Assembly: GCA_028023455.1 (NCBI GenBank)
Contig: JAQFVV010000072.1
Span: forward strand, 1,138,501-1,202,500
DNA: 64,000 bases
Direction: 5' to 3'
DNA from: Epiperipatus broadwayi
Lineage: Eukaryota > Onychophora > Udeonychophora > Euonychophora > Peripatidae
The notes beneath the pieces are model-generated. The model was not told where the DNA came from and did no database searches. It worked only from the letters and a program-made list of their open reading frames with translations. Positions 1-13,775 of this stretch are shown piece after piece. The first letter of the stretch is position 1, and each line of letters begins with the position of its first letter. The position numbers and the translations under genes were made by a program.

Positions 1-680
1 AACATATTCAACATAAACTTAAGTAGAAATTTACAAAATATTTCTTACAAATCTTACATTGTTTAAATAATTGATTCTCAAATGTACATTGATTAAAAGA
101 TAAATATAAAATGTTACCAGAAAATGAACTTTAATAAAGAATTTGAAATATCTGTAACATTTTATAGATATCTAGGATTCAATTTAATTTAATAAAATAA
201 ACACAATATACAATTTTACAAATATTATAAATAAATAAACTATTATAAAAGGTTAGTTTTAATTATAAAATAAGATTAATGAAATATAAAAGATTATAAT
301 ATTGATTAAAATATACTACCACCTATTATAAGATGGGTGTCAGTTAATAAAGATTGGGTTCAAACCCAGACTAGTGCTGATGACATTGGCACTAGGTGAA
401 GCAGAAATATGTACTATATTTCCAGCTTCATATGAAACATTATATATTCAAGAAAACTTGGACAAATGTGTAAATATAGTAAAAGGTCCAGCTAAAGTGG
501 GTGGGAAATGGGCTTTATTAAACAAGTGGAAAGTGTAGGAAATAGTTGTAAATATGTAAATACCAATTTATTTATTTATTTTTATTTTTTAAGGGATGTA
601 AAAATATATATATTTAATTATTATTTTTGGGGGAAATATTGTAAATTTTTTTAGATGTATAATACGTTACATTTATTTAT
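1..680. other. AT-rich non-coding stretch
   Basis: I see no gene here. Around 345-400 there is a GGGTTCAAACCC palindrome followed by a 7-bp hairpin (CTAGTGC paired with GCACTAG), which may be a worn tRNA-like or repeat end. The rest is A/T-rich with TTATTTA runs. Confidence 0.5.
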
Positions 681-882
681 TTATTTATAATATATGGATA
701 CATGTTTAAAAGGAAATGTAATGTAAATAATGTCCAGTAGATGGAGTGAATGTGAATCATGTACTATAATATCTTGAGAAGGTCTCAATGGGATGAAAAT
801 TATTTATAATATATGGATACATGTTTAAAAGGAAATGTAATGCAAATAGTGTCCAGTAGATGGAGTGAATGTGAATCATGTA
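681..882. repeat. 83-bp direct repeat at the LINE 5' junction
   Basis: Positions 681-763 and 800-882 are the same 83-bp block with two mismatches. Between them lies the left copy (766-798) of the LINE target duplication. The upstream block is therefore flanking DNA, and the downstream block sits between the target duplication and the LINE body. This fits filler DNA copied from the flank during integration, although a repeated 5' leader of the element is an alternative. Confidence 0.7.
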
Positions 883-3456
883 AAGTTGCAAATAGGGTTT
901 TAGGTGAGAATATTGAAAAGAATAAAAGTAATAAAAAAATTAAAATTAGTAAAAGTGTAAAAGAAAGGAAAGAAGCATGTAGAGAATATAAGTGTGCTAT
1001 TAAGAATAAGGAAAGTGAAAAAGATATTAATGCTAAATGGGAAAAGTACTTAGAAAAGAAGAAGTTGGCTAAAATAGATATTTATAGAGAGAGAATGAAA
1101 TTGAATAGTAAATTGTTGGAGGATATTAATAAAAGTGGAAGAGATGGAAGTAAAAAATTTTGGAATTATATTAAAAGGAGAAATGGAGAGCGTCGAGAGA
1201 GAGTTAGTATTACTAGATGATGAGGGAACTGAGTGTAGTTCTAGAGAAGATTTAGAGAGAATCTTAAATAGTTATGTAATGAATATAGAAAAGATGTTAG
1301 ATGTGAATGATAGAATATTAGAAAATATGAAAGAATATAGTAATGGGAATATTAGTTTTTCAGAAAATGAACTAAATGAGGTAGAGAAGAAATTGAAAAG
1401 TGGGAAGGCAAGAGGTTTAGATGGATGGGCAGCAGAGATGGTAATGAATTTAGGATATAGGGCAAAAGTAAAGTTATTATCCTGTTTTAATAAAATGGCA
1501 CAGAATAGAGTTTTCCCAAGTAGTTGGAGTAATACAAGAGTAAGGTTATTATTTAAAGGAAAGGGTAAGGATCATAGAAAGTTGAATAATTATAGACCGA
1601 TAGCGGTAACATCAGTTTTATATAAAGTTTTCTCGTATATGGTGGCTAGTAAAGTTGTAAAATGGATGGAAGGGAATAATGTAGTGGGTGAAATGCAAGG
1701 AGGTTTTAGATTAGATAGGCATATAGGAGATAGTTTATTTGTAGTTACACAACTTATGGATATGAGTAGGAATGCAGATAAACAGTTATATATGAGTTTT
1801 ATAGATATAGAGAAGGCATATGATAGAGTAAATAGAAATAGATTATGGATAAGTTTAGCAAATTTGGGAATGGATGAAGCTTTAATAGATATTATTAAGA
1901 AATTATATGAAAATAATTATTATATATATCAATTAGAGAATATAGAATCAATTAAAGTTAAAAATGGTGTGGGACTAAGGCAAGGATGCCCTATGTCACC
2001 TATTTTGTTTGTGTTGTATTTGAGTGAAATGGAAAGAGCAATAGAAAGATTAGGAAGAGGGATAGAGATACCGTTAATAGGTAGTAAGGGAGTATATATT
2101 TTGTCAGGTCTTTTTTTTTTGCAGATGATATATTTTTGTGTGCAGAAAAAAGAGAAGATATGGAAGTTATGTTGAGGACATGTGCAAGGGTGGGTAAAGA
2201 GATGGGGATTAAATTTAGTGAAGAAAAATCAAATATAATGATGGTTAATACTGAGGAAAGAGAAGATGTAGAATTTTTATTGGGAGATATTAAGTTAAGT
2301 GTGGTGAATAGATATAGTTATTTGGGAATTATTTTAAGTAATCAGAAAAATTATTTGGATGAATGGGAGAAAAAATTGATAAATGAAGCAAAGAAAAGAA
2401 AGGGATTGATAAAGAAATTAACAGTATTTTCATATAATAAATATGATGTAGCTAGAATTATATGGAAAGGAGTTGCAGTAGCAGGGTTAACATATGGTAA
2501 TGATGCATTATATGTTAGTAAAAAGATATTAGATTATTTAGAAAAAGCTCAAAGGGAAGTAGGAAGACATGCATTGGATGCAGAAGTATGGACAGCAAGG
2601 GAGGCAATTCAAGGAGAAATGGGATGGTCAAGTTTTCATATGAGAGATGCAAAAAGTAAAATGAAAATGTTTGGTAGATTGCAGTTTATGGATAATAAAA
2701 GAATAGCTAAAATAGTATTTAATTGGGTTATGAGTAAAGGGCAGGTAACAAGATGGGTGAGAAAGGTAATGCGGTATGCAAAAGATTTGGATAAAGAATT
2801 TATATCAGTATATTTGTACAAAAGATGGGATGATTGTGTTAAGAGGATTATTGAGTGTTATAGTAGTAAGGAATGGGATAAAAGAATAAATTTATTAATA
2901 AAGACTAGGGAGTTAGAGAGATGGAAAAATAGTATGGAGAGTAAAAAGAGTTTAAATATATATAGAAATAAACAGAATATTAGGTGTGAGTTAATTTATG
3001 ATAATAGTAAGGAAAGTAGTTTATTGTTTAAGGCTCGAATGGGATCTTTAGCAACAAGAGAATATACATGTAAATGGAAAAATATGGGTGATTTATTTTG
3101 TAAATTATGTAAGGAAGGAATAGAAAATATTAGGCATTTGTTAATTGAATGTAAATGTTTGAAAACAGAAAGGGTACATATAATGAAGTTGTGGAAAAAT
3201 AAATATGAAAAGAGTGATTATACAGAAAGTGAATTATTGGTTTTTATGCTGGGTTTGGGAAAAGATAAGGGGGATTTAGATATAAAGGTTATAGAGTTGA
3301 CAAAAATTATGTTGTGGAAATGGGATAGAGCAGATTATGGGAAAATTTAGAGTGGGGAATGTAAAAGAAAGTGGCTAACAGGTTTATCTGGGCAAAATTG
3401 CTGAGATATTCTTGACTTCGTTTAAGGAGAAGCCATAATACATCACATCACATCAC
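799..3456 (+). mobile_element. 5'-truncated non-LTR retrotransposon (LINE) insertion
   Basis: This LINE is bounded by a 33/34-bp direct repeat that differs by one indel: 766-798 on the left and 3457-3490 on the right. The body starts at about 883, after the 83-bp filler-like block, and ends in a short CATCA tandem tail (3440-3456). The tail and long target duplication indicate target-primed reverse transcription. The endonuclease part is missing, as expected for 5' truncation. The open frames are long and little decayed, so this is one of the younger insertions in the window. Confidence 0.85.
883..3349 (+). pseudogene. LINE polyprotein fragment: reverse transcriptase and C-terminal zinc knuckle
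   Basis: The protein is split into three overlapping frames (to 1220, 1135-2175 and 2136-3349). A charged linker ends in KKFWNYIKRR. It is followed by reverse transcriptase motifs: NNYRPIAVTSVLYKVF, the motif A region FIDIEKAYDRV, GLRQGCPMSPILF, and the catalytic FADD at 2118-2129. After RT come RYSYLGIILS, a thumb/connection region, and a Cys-rich end (CKLCKEG...IRHLLIEC) as in zf-RVT domains. The style resembles tick and other arthropod LINE ORFs, but I do not assign a clade. Frame 1 is lost in a GA repeat near 1195 and frame 2 in a run of ten T at 2111-2120. Both are slippage sites, so these could be assembly errors rather than true mutations. Confidence 0.9.
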
Positions 3457-3490
3457 ATAATATCTTGAGAAGGTCTCAATGGAGATGAAA

Positions 3491-4765
3491 GCCAGTTTGA
3501 TAACTATTTAAATATACTTATTAATAGTTGTTTATTTCAATTTTGTTTGATTCATGATTTATTTACTGTATAGAGAGTTTTGCCTCTGTGTGTCATTGAA
3601 AAAGTAAAAAAAAAGGGTAGATTTGTTTGATTTTTTTAAAATAATTTTATCAATGCATAAAGAAAGATAAATTGATGATTTAAGGAATATTTATCTACTG
3701 ATCACATACTCATAGTTTAAATGGGCTGAATGCTAGACTATAAAAATACAAATACTGAAGATTCACTACAAAATTCAGAGAAAATTTGCTTCTGATAATG
3801 GAAGTGATTTCATGTCAAGCAAAATCTGAAGAGTACAGTATATCCATTTTTATATGTGTAAGTGTAAATATTGAAAATTTTAATGAGATATTCCATATAG
3901 GTTTTTAATTAGAGTTAACCTTAATATAAACAAGCAACTAAGCAATTAATAACTGCATCAGTAAATGTAAATCATATGATCAGACAATGGTATTTTATTT
4001 GGGTAATCCCTTATAATATAGTAATGGAAATCTACGAATAAAATATTATTTCTGGACAATGAGATTTCAGTAATCCAGTTTTAATTGACTCCTTGTTTAT
4101 TTACATTGTAGCTGAGTTCTAGTCAAAAAAAAATACATAGGGGTTCTCATTAAATTTTTAAATATCTACATCAAATAAGTCAATTTTTTTTATTATTATA
4201 TGTATATGCTAACAGTTTGTGAACGAGTTAAAAAATTTAACACCTCTCATGGCTAATAATGGGATATTTAAAATTTCATTCAGACAAAAAACATTTCCAA
4301 AATAATGACTGCAAATTTATTATATCTATATATTGTAATGGGATTTATCCTTCTTTACGGTTTATTCTATGGCTATTATACTTATTATTAATTATTTTAA
4401 GTTATTAGCTCATACTAATCTTTAATACTTTATTTTAAGACCCTGTTATTCAAATAGAGGAATAAATATGATCAATATTTACATATTAATCACATCCCTG
4501 ATCAGACTGAGATTTAACAAAAGTATACAAACCGCAGCCACCTTTCCAGACCGAGGCACAACCTCCATGATTGCAAGAAGCATGACATGTCTCATGGGGA
4601 TATTTATAATGGGTTTTAACCCTACAGGTGCCATCGAGCCTTAGATTAAATCCCAAGAGATGGCATTAACATGCTTCAAGTGCTTGACCCATGGTTAACT
4701 ATTAAAACATGAGATCAGCATAACACAGATTATATAAAGAAGATTATTTATTTATCCATTGGTAA
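3491..4765. other. AT-rich non-coding stretch
   Basis: No ORF or recognisable repeat was found. A slightly less AT-rich patch at 4510-4700 may be an old repeat that I cannot classify. Confidence 0.4.
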
Positions 4766-5521
<756 letters not shown>

Positions 5522-5647
5522 CTAACTGGCTTCCTTCTTTTTCTCTTTCTTATGCTTTTTCTGCTGCTGCTGCTGCTGGTATTCTTTTTCTGGACAATAG
5601 GCGATTGCTACATTTATACTCTCCGACTCCACCCACTGCTTGAATTC
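5522..5647 (-). CDS. Possible C-terminal coding exon with poly-Gln and Lys-rich tail
   Basis: On the minus strand a frame reads EFKQWVESESINVAIAY, then CPEKEY, six Gln, and a Lys-rich tail (KKHKKEKKKEAS) before a TAG at 5522-5524. The FKQWVES segment resembles the last helix of a PH domain, but that is only an impression. The upstream boundary is weak: the frame is closed by TAA just before GAATTC, and the nearest AG lacks a clear pyrimidine tract. It lies downstream of, and on the same strand as, the RhoGEF exon at 20468-20654, so it could belong to that gene. Chance is a real alternative. Confidence 0.25.
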   Translation of the reverse strand, partial: EFKQWVESESINVAIAYCPEKEYQQQQQQKKHKKEKKKEAS

Positions 5648-5699
5648 TTACCCGTGATATCAATTCATTTGATCTTTATTTTTTTACATTAGTTACATT

Positions 5700-6310
5700 T
5701 TTTTTTTTTCATCTTATATTTGTAATTACACAGAAATTAGATAACTATTGTTAATTAATCAGTCTGGAATTTATGTCCAGAAACTAATTACATGATAAAT
5801 TTGTTTTCAATTATATGTTAAATTTTAATATAGAAAAGAAAGATAACTTATAATTAGTATTTTAACTGAATCCCCAAGATTTTTACTTTTTCTTTTAATT
5901 TTTTTTTCAAACTATAAAATACTGAAATATAATTTTATTTTTTATTAATAATATCATTTAACTTGTATATATATACACATATTTATGTACCATGTATATA
6001 TACATTGTTATATTACATAAGAACATTACCTGTATTTGAATATACACATGTATAAAAATACTCCCACTACCGTATATATATATTCAGACTTATAGTTTGT
6101 ACACATTCACATATATAAATGTATTATTTATTAATTTAATAATGCAATAATTTATTCAGCAGACTTGTAACTTATATATTTTCTACAAACAATATGCTTA
6201 TTCTCACTTCTATAAGTCACTCTGACCCCTCATGTACAGGACATAATCCATTTACATACATATATGAGGGATGGGTGGACCTTATAACACTATATTTTTA
6301 ATATATGAAT
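5700..6310. other. AT-rich stretch with a family A arm fragment
   Basis: No gene. At 6209-6252 there is a segment that is the inverse of 6420-6461 (CTGTACATGAGGGGTCAGAG side), i.e. part of a family A foldback element. Confidence 0.6.
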
Positions 6311-6808
6311 TTTTCTACAGTACAGGCTTTTTCATACTTGCACACAAATATATAATATATAGGGGGTTTGAACTCAGACTTTCACACAACTCTCAACTAT
6401 ACATGCTATCTCATACTGCTAAATGGATTATGTCCTGTACATGAGGGGTCAGAGTGACTTATGGCCAACATGGGGAGGATGAGAAGGTTGGCATCAAGGT
6501 GGGCTTTGAGCATTTCATCATCAGATTTTCAATGAAATGGATGGCTGAAGAGTTGTGGGGTGGAGTGCATTGAAGCATATCCATTAACATATGAAGATTG
6601 GCTATCTTAAAATAAGCTGAGCATTAATTGTGTATATGCGTGGAGATGATAATATGGACCAACTGATGAGTGCTGGTTTAGCAAGAAATATTTATATTGG
6701 TGATTATTTATCTTTTCAACATGTGTGTGATCAAGTGTATCAGCAATATGAAATAGTGTGGATAGTTGGGGGTCATGTGAAAGTCTGAGTTCAAACCCTT
6801 ATATATTA
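6311..6808 (+). mobile_element. Family A ribozyme-bearing foldback element, copy 1
   Basis: The left end reads GGGTTTGAACTCAGACTTTC near 6364 and its inverse occurs at about 6780-6800, giving terminal inverted repeats of about 55 bp. The leader (6311-6357) is shared with the copy at 46976. The middle carries GAGGGGTCAGAGTGACTTAT and the right arm carries a hammerhead ribozyme motif. There is no coding capacity, so this is a non-autonomous element. Confidence 0.75.
6645..6708 (+). ncRNA. Type I hammerhead ribozyme motif (family A)
   Basis: The core has CTGATGA (6663-6669), a stem II/loop through 6684, GAAA (6685-6688), a short stem III, and stem I strands ACCAA (6658-6662) and TTGGT (6697-6701). 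Cleavage would follow A6696. The stem II closing pair is weakened by an A where family members have T or C. Confidence 0.6.
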
Positions 6809-6809
6809 A

Positions 6810-8587
6810 CATTGAAATTTATATTTTAAATATATACAATTATACACAGTATATATATATGTATTTTTCTGCTAATAGTAGATTTCATTTAATTGTGCTT
6901 GTAAATGTGTAGTAAAATAGATTGCAAGTATAAACATAACCCATACATTACTGAATTCCTGTATTAACAATAGATTTTTTTTTGTCCATATGTAAAATAG
7001 CATTATATTTAGCTAGCCTTATAAAAATATTCTAGTTAATTAAAATAATTCACATTTAATTTCTATAGTATTTGAACTTCAGAAACAAGTACTGAATGTA
7101 ATATTCAGTGATTATGCAGACAGGACTTATGTTTCTCTCTGAAGACCCAAATTCCAACCAGTGTGAAGTACTGCTAGCATTAACTCTTTTCTTGATTTTG
7201 CAAGTCACTGAGTTAATATATTAGTATTTATGTCTAAATACTAAGCAGTGTCCAGATTAATAAACTAAGTAGTTCTCTTTCTTAATTAGTACAAATAGAG
7301 ATTATAATTGTAATACAATGGTTGTTTATCATATTCACCAAAACAGCATATAAATATATTCTTTTGATTAAGAGACAAGAATCATTTTTTAAATTAAAAT
7401 TTATTTCTTAATGTTCTAATAAAAAGTATATTTGACTAATTTAGATAATTACATGTTTATCAAAGTAACACATTTCTTTCTGCAAAATAATGTTTTTCTT
7501 TCTTTTGTTAATTAATAATTTAAATTAACAGTAATTTGGTCAGAATTAAAAATAACTTTAATAATCAATTTAACAGATGATTTAATTTAATTTAAATAAT
7601 TTATTTCAAAATATCAAAAATATTATTATCTACTTATTTATATTTGAATCATTTAATTGTTATATAAATAACTTTACAATGTGTATATTTCTTCTTTTCT
7701 TTTATATAAGTTAAACATATATATGCAAGGTTACTCATATATACTGAATTTAAAAACCCTGAAAATGACTTAGGAATAAAAAAAATTAAACATATTAAAA
7801 AAAATTAATAAATTTCAGTGTTTTAATAATAGAAGCAAAAAATACATAATTAAAAACAATAGAATACATATGTAACATAACAAATTGGCAAAGAATCAGT
7901 ATATAATTTATTTATTACAAGATTGGTTTGTATAGTTATTGAAAACCTCATCTTTAGTACTTAGAGTTCTTTTATCACTCTTTTTTTTTAGTTTAGTCAA
8001 AATAGCTATTAATAAATTAAGAAATATAATGATAAATTTTGAGACAATTAAAAATGATTAACTATTACTACAATTTAAATATAATTTTTTTTTATCAAAT
8101 TATAAGTGTTTTTTTTTTATCTTTTTTTCTATTTATTTAAAGACTTATTGACTTTATGACTTTTAGTATTTTTACAGTGTTGTTTGTTTCTTTGGGTTCA
8201 AATAAAATTAAGCTTTGCATAATTCTGAAATATTTAAAAAGTTTTTTACTTGATTTTCCAATTCCATTGTAGAATAATTATAAATAGAAACAGACAAGAT
8301 ACCTGATATAACCATTCTCCAACAGATTGTTAAAATTTAGTAGCGTAAATGAATTGAAATAAGAAAAAAAAAACATTTTTTTTTTTTACTTTAAAACATT
8401 AGAAACTGTAATAAATTTTATTATTCCATGAAAGAAAATTTTAATTTTGCTGTAGATAAATATCCAAACTCCATTTTACTTTAAAATAATACATGTGGCT
8501 TCTAAATATTATACTTGTACTGATTAAAAATTAGAGAGCAGTTGTGTTTATTATTATCAATAGTTTTATTAAAAATTATAACTATTA
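6810..8587. other. AT-rich non-coding stretch
   Basis: About 1.8 kb of A/T-rich sequence with many homopolymer runs. I see no ORF, tRNA or recognised repeat. Confidence 0.5.
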
Positions 8588-8709
<122 letters not shown>

Positions 8710-8879
8710 TCAATTTTTTTTTCAATTTCAATTTATTCTATGAAATAAAACAAAGTACATCACAAATATTTAAAAACTCCAAACAAGAAAAATCTTGTGT
8801 GTGGAATTTACATGTAAAAATAAATTAAATAAAAATACAATCAAAAACTCAAAAGAACAGTTTAGGAAATAAATAAAAT

Positions 8880-10065
8880 TAATTAAATAAATAAAATAAA
8901 TGCCAAAATTAATACATACTACATAACCATTGACACAAATATTTTTTGAATGATATATAAGAAATATTATTCAGATCAATTGAACATTCATATACAAATT
9001 TATTAAACAACTTTGACCCAGAATAAACATATTGTCTTCTACTAGATTCCTTAAAAAATTTTGGTAAAGGTAATTGAAATTTATTAGAAAGACGAGTATT
9101 TAGAACATAAACTCTAGAATTCAGAAAAGGTTTAGCACAAAAAATATCAAAAATAACTCTATATTGATATAAGTGATTTACATCAAATAAACCAAATGCA
9201 ATATAAATATCTCGAACAGAAGAGGAACGAGATCTACCAAAAATAATGCGCAAAGTATAATTTTGCAAAACACGCAAAGAAGATAAAATATGTGGAGAAG
9301 CATTACCCCAAATAATGATATTGTAAAATAAAATACTCTGATAACAGGCAATGTAAATAAAAATGAGAGCAGACCTAGGAAGAAATTTAACTAAATAATA
9401 AAACATATAGTTTAAATTACGTAACCGTTGACAAAGATAGGTAATGTGATTTGTCCAGGACAATCTGGAGTCAATATATATTCCCAAATAACAATAATTA
9501 TCTACCAAAAGAATATTCTCACAAGTACATATACTATTATAATGCAAAATATACTTACAGCAAATTTTAATCTTAAGAGAAAAAAAGTACGCTTGTAAGA
9601 AAAAAGAATAGCTTTTGTTTTATCTAAATTGACCAACAATGAATTATATGCCAACCATTTACCAATTGAGTCCAAATCCTCATTCACTAATTTTTCAAGA
9701 AGATTATAAGAAACAGCATTGCAAGATAAAGCAATATCATCAGCAAAACCAAAAATCTTAGAATGTAACTTCAATGAAAATAAATCATTAATATAAATTA
9801 AAAACAATAGAGGACCAAGTACTGAACCTTGCGGAACTCCAGAATTAATCAAGACAACATCACTGATAGTACCATAAATATTAGTAAACTGTTTCCTATC
9901 ATTTAAATAACTCTCCAACCAACTACCAATAGATCCCACGAAAACCATACAAGTAGCAACGCTTAATCAAAATATTATGATTAACAGAATCAAATGCTTT
10001 AGATAAATCAAGATAAATAGCCAATGTTTTAAGTTCCTGATCCAATGAAGATGTTAAATACTGAA
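8880..10065 (-). pseudogene. CR1/Jockey-like LINE reverse transcriptase fragment
   Basis: Read on the minus strand from 10065 downward: YLDLSKAFDSVNH (RT motif A, broken off from the next frame near 9950), a WLESYLNDRKQF segment, SGVPQGSVLGPLLFLIYIND, then the catalytic FADD (about 9738-9750) and NLDKTKAILFSY. A second frame continues with NYCYLGIYIDSRLSW, a connection region and a C-terminal tail to 8909. Spacing and motifs match the C-terminal two thirds of ORF2 in the CR1/Jockey group. Two frameshifts (near 9950 and 9550) make it non-functional as read. Endonuclease is absent. The fragment starts exactly at one AAT array and ends near another. Confidence 0.85.
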
Positions 10066-10361
<296 letters not shown>

Positions 10362-10689
10362 AAAAAGAATATTTACCTTCACAATCTTGAAAGTCTGGAT
10401 GGTCTTTATTGTAATGTTTGATTAACCCTTAAAAAGATTTGAATAAGTTTTACAATCTTTTGTAAATACAATAGAAAATTAGTAAAAAAAATAATAATTA
10501 AAGATAAATATAATAAATTCACAATAATATAAAATGGATCAAACCTTTGCTAATAGTTTATCATTAATGTAATTTAGGTTTTTTCCCCTGACAAATATAT
10601 TGACAAATTCACAATATTGCTAATATACATATGAGTCAAAAACTACTTTCTAAATTATTATTTTATTAATACCACTATAATTTATTAAT
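10362..10689. other. AT-rich non-coding stretch
   Basis: No gene or recognised repeat. Confidence 0.5.
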
Positions 10690-10882
10690 TAAAGTGAAAG
10701 GCTGAAAACCTCTCGCATGCGCTTTTAGAATGCTTATATGACTACCAATCAGATGTAATGATGACTGTATAGGGAGCTCTTAAGTCACAACATAAGACAG
10801 AGATTATATAAGAAAAAGGTGGTTCCACCATTCTCTTTACTTAAATTTCTATATATATAAGCCAGTCTGAAGCATTTTGATT
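10690..10882 (+). repeat. Family E dispersed repeat, copy 1 (promoter-like)
   Basis: Related, in opposite orientation, to 33484-33662. Shared blocks are GAAAGGCTG, CCAATCAGATGT, a GACAGAGA stretch, a GGTGG hairpin, and AAGCCAGTCTGAA. A TATATAAG box follows the GACAGAGA block in this copy. The order looks like an LTR or a foldback arm with its own promoter, but no body was found. Confidence 0.55.
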
Positions 10883-11949
10883 TAAGAGCAAAAAGCTTAA
10901 AATATCCTCACATTCACTGCTTATTATTTATAAATCAACAACGCAAAATCTTTCCATTTACTACAAAGTAATTTTTCAAATCTTATGAATTGATAGTAAC
11001 ATATGCAAATATTATTTATAATTTGTTAATTAATACCAGTAAAATTTATTAATTATTCCTATTCATTGATTATTTTATTACTCAATTAATTAAATATTAA
11101 TAAGCAAAAATTAAAAAAAAAATGAAACAATAGTCTTAAAGTAATTACAAGTCTCAACTTTTGCTTAATACAAATTATAATAAAACTAATTTTTTGCTTA
11201 ATAAAAAGTATTTTTAAACTAAATTATTTGTGCCCTTTCTGTGTAAGGAATATTTATATTTACAGATGCTATAAAACTAATAAGTCTTATTGCTACAAAT
11301 AAAAAAATCATGCAGATATAATTTAATAGAAAGTATTTAAAACTTTTCTTTAAATATATATCGTAATTTATTATATAAAGAATATATAAGTAACCAATAA
11401 AATCTTTTAGATTTGTAATATTCCTTCAAGCATTATAACAGTTTTTTAATACAGTATTCTTAGTTTTTGAACACTTTAGGCAACCAGTTGTTCTCACTGT
11501 CAAGAATAAACATGTATTTGAAGAATGTTTTCAATATTTCTTAAAGAAAAACGTTATTTCTTCACATAAAAGTTCTCACTAGATAGAATCCACATAAGAA
11601 TACATAATAGACTTTTTAAAAATATATAAATAAAAATACTCAATGGTAAATCTGTTGAAAGCAACGATCCCTTCTACTACTACACATATCAGTTTCTGTG
11701 AGATCATTTTCAACAAATTAAAACACATACACACTGCATATATATATATTGCAAATTTGTTAGTATATTGCAGTTGAAATTATATCTTTGTATAATTGTT
11801 TTTTTTTTTAATATTTATATGCATATCTAAAATTTTATTGCTTTAAAAACTTTAAATATTTTGAATTATAATAAAAGCTTGCACAATTAATTGATAGAGA
11901 TCTCAACTGTCTAATCTAAATTAGTGTCAATCAAAAAAAAAAAAACAAT
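10883..11949. other. AT-rich non-coding stretch
   Basis: About 1.1 kb with no ORF or recognised repeat. Confidence 0.5.
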
Positions 11950-13684
11950 TTTCTATCGGACTATATTTATGATATACTAAAGGAAAATGGAATAACATTA
12001 ATTACAAATAAACGATAAGTAAACAATATTGTAAAGACTGATGGTATATCAAATACAAGAGTAAGATTGGTCATCCAACTTAATGGAAAACATAAATTGC
12101 AGATTATTTACGTTTAAGCTTCAAGAAGTTTTTATTGTAATGTAAAAATAACAGACTTGTATGTGTGTGTATATATAGCTTTTGATCAGACTAAACAATA
12201 TTTTAAAATTGCTATGGCAGATTTTAATGCTAGAATTTTAAAAAAAAAGATTGGAAAATGGAAATATTATAGTAAAGTGGATTATAAAAGAGAAAATGAA
12301 AGAAATTATATGTATGGAATTTGTAATGAGAAAAAAAACTGTATATAGTAAAATGTGAACTATGCTGCATCAATATACACTACTTCAATTATGTGCTACA
12401 CAATATAAAAAATGTAAATAAACAAATAAAATATAAATAAAATAACTGATTAAAATCCATAAACTTAATGCATTTTACATTAAGCAAGCAGCCATTTTTC
12501 CATCTCTGAGTGCCATATGCATTTTTCTTTTAAAATTAAATTTGTAAATAAATTGTACAATAAAGCCAGCAGCTGTTTTCCATCTTGAACCACTATATGC
12601 GATTATGTTTATTAATTTTTTTTTTTCAGTTTATGCTGAAAGCACATACATATTATTCTTCCTTTTTTATCCTTTCTAAATTTGATGTGCAGTATTTTAT
12701 GTAATGAAATGTTTTTCACCATAATGCTAAATATTTTAGAAAACTTAAAAACACGTTTAAAGTTGATACCGACTTAAAAACATCAAAACAATTAGAAAGA
12801 TTGTAATTTCTTAATAACAAGACTATTATTACATTTCTATAACAGCTAAAAGTTATTGAAAAAAAAAATTCTCAGAACATATTTAATTGCAATGAAAATC
12901 AGACACTTTGTTATTCTTTTTATTTAAAAAAAAATATAATCAGGTTTTTTAAATACTTTTTCAGTGAATAAATAAGTGAATACACAGTAATATATATATA
13001 TAAATGTGTACCCTCTCAATTTATTATTAGTAACTATATTATTATTAGCATTATTTTAAAATTTCATCTATACTATAATCTTAATTTATATATACATACT
13101 ATACATATAAAACATCTATTATACATGTGCACATATATACTAATTTAAAGCTTATCAACAAAATATGAGCTATTATATGCTATGTACAATGTATGTTAGG
13201 AAGTTTGCCACAACATATAGTAGATACTGCTGATCCACTGTATTATGAATTCCTTTTTTGAAAAAAATTAATAGGAGAAATGGACATAGATACAAATAAA
13301 AATATTGCAGAGTTCGATTATATTTTAAATTAAAAACAAGTTCATAGACAAAATCTATTTAATAGATTCAACACAAGTAATGATTGATGATTAGTGAAAT
13401 GTAAGACATATGCTAAAGCAAAGTTAGAAAAATAATAGTTATTAAAAATGACATCAAAAGATGATATCCCTGGATCTTAAAAATAATATAAATGAAATTA
13501 AGTTAAAGTTTGCAAATAATTTTACAAAAAAACAAACAAACATATAATTATAAAGGACAAAAAACATTTACAATTACAATATCTTTTGGAATCCGTTTAT
13601 TTTAAATAAAGGGATTAGATATGCAATGAAAAATATGAAGAATAAAAAAGGTCCAGGAAATGATGGAAATTATTAAAACATTTT

Positions 13685-13775
13685 TTTTTATATGTCAAAG
13701 CGTTGACCGCAAAGCAAACCCAGGCCAACTGCTTGGAAGACAGCTATCCTAATCACTAGGCCACCAATGCTTGAC
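13685..13775 (-). mobile_element. tRNA-Gly-derived mini-SINE, copy 1
   Basis: Minus-strand unit: GTC, a tRNA-Gly(TCC)-like body with A box and B box, TTTGACATAT, and a poly(A) tail. It is flanked by a perfect 14-bp target duplication TATTAAAACATTTT (13671-13684 and 13776-13789). It is about 90 bp long with no LINE-related tail beyond poly(A). Confidence 0.9.

Noticed and set aside
365-415. Possible hammerhead: CTGATGA near 377 and GAAATAT near 404
   Set aside because: The sequence between the boxes does not form stem II next to them, and no stem I partner is found. A simple CTAGTGC/GCACTAG hairpin explains CTGATGA better.
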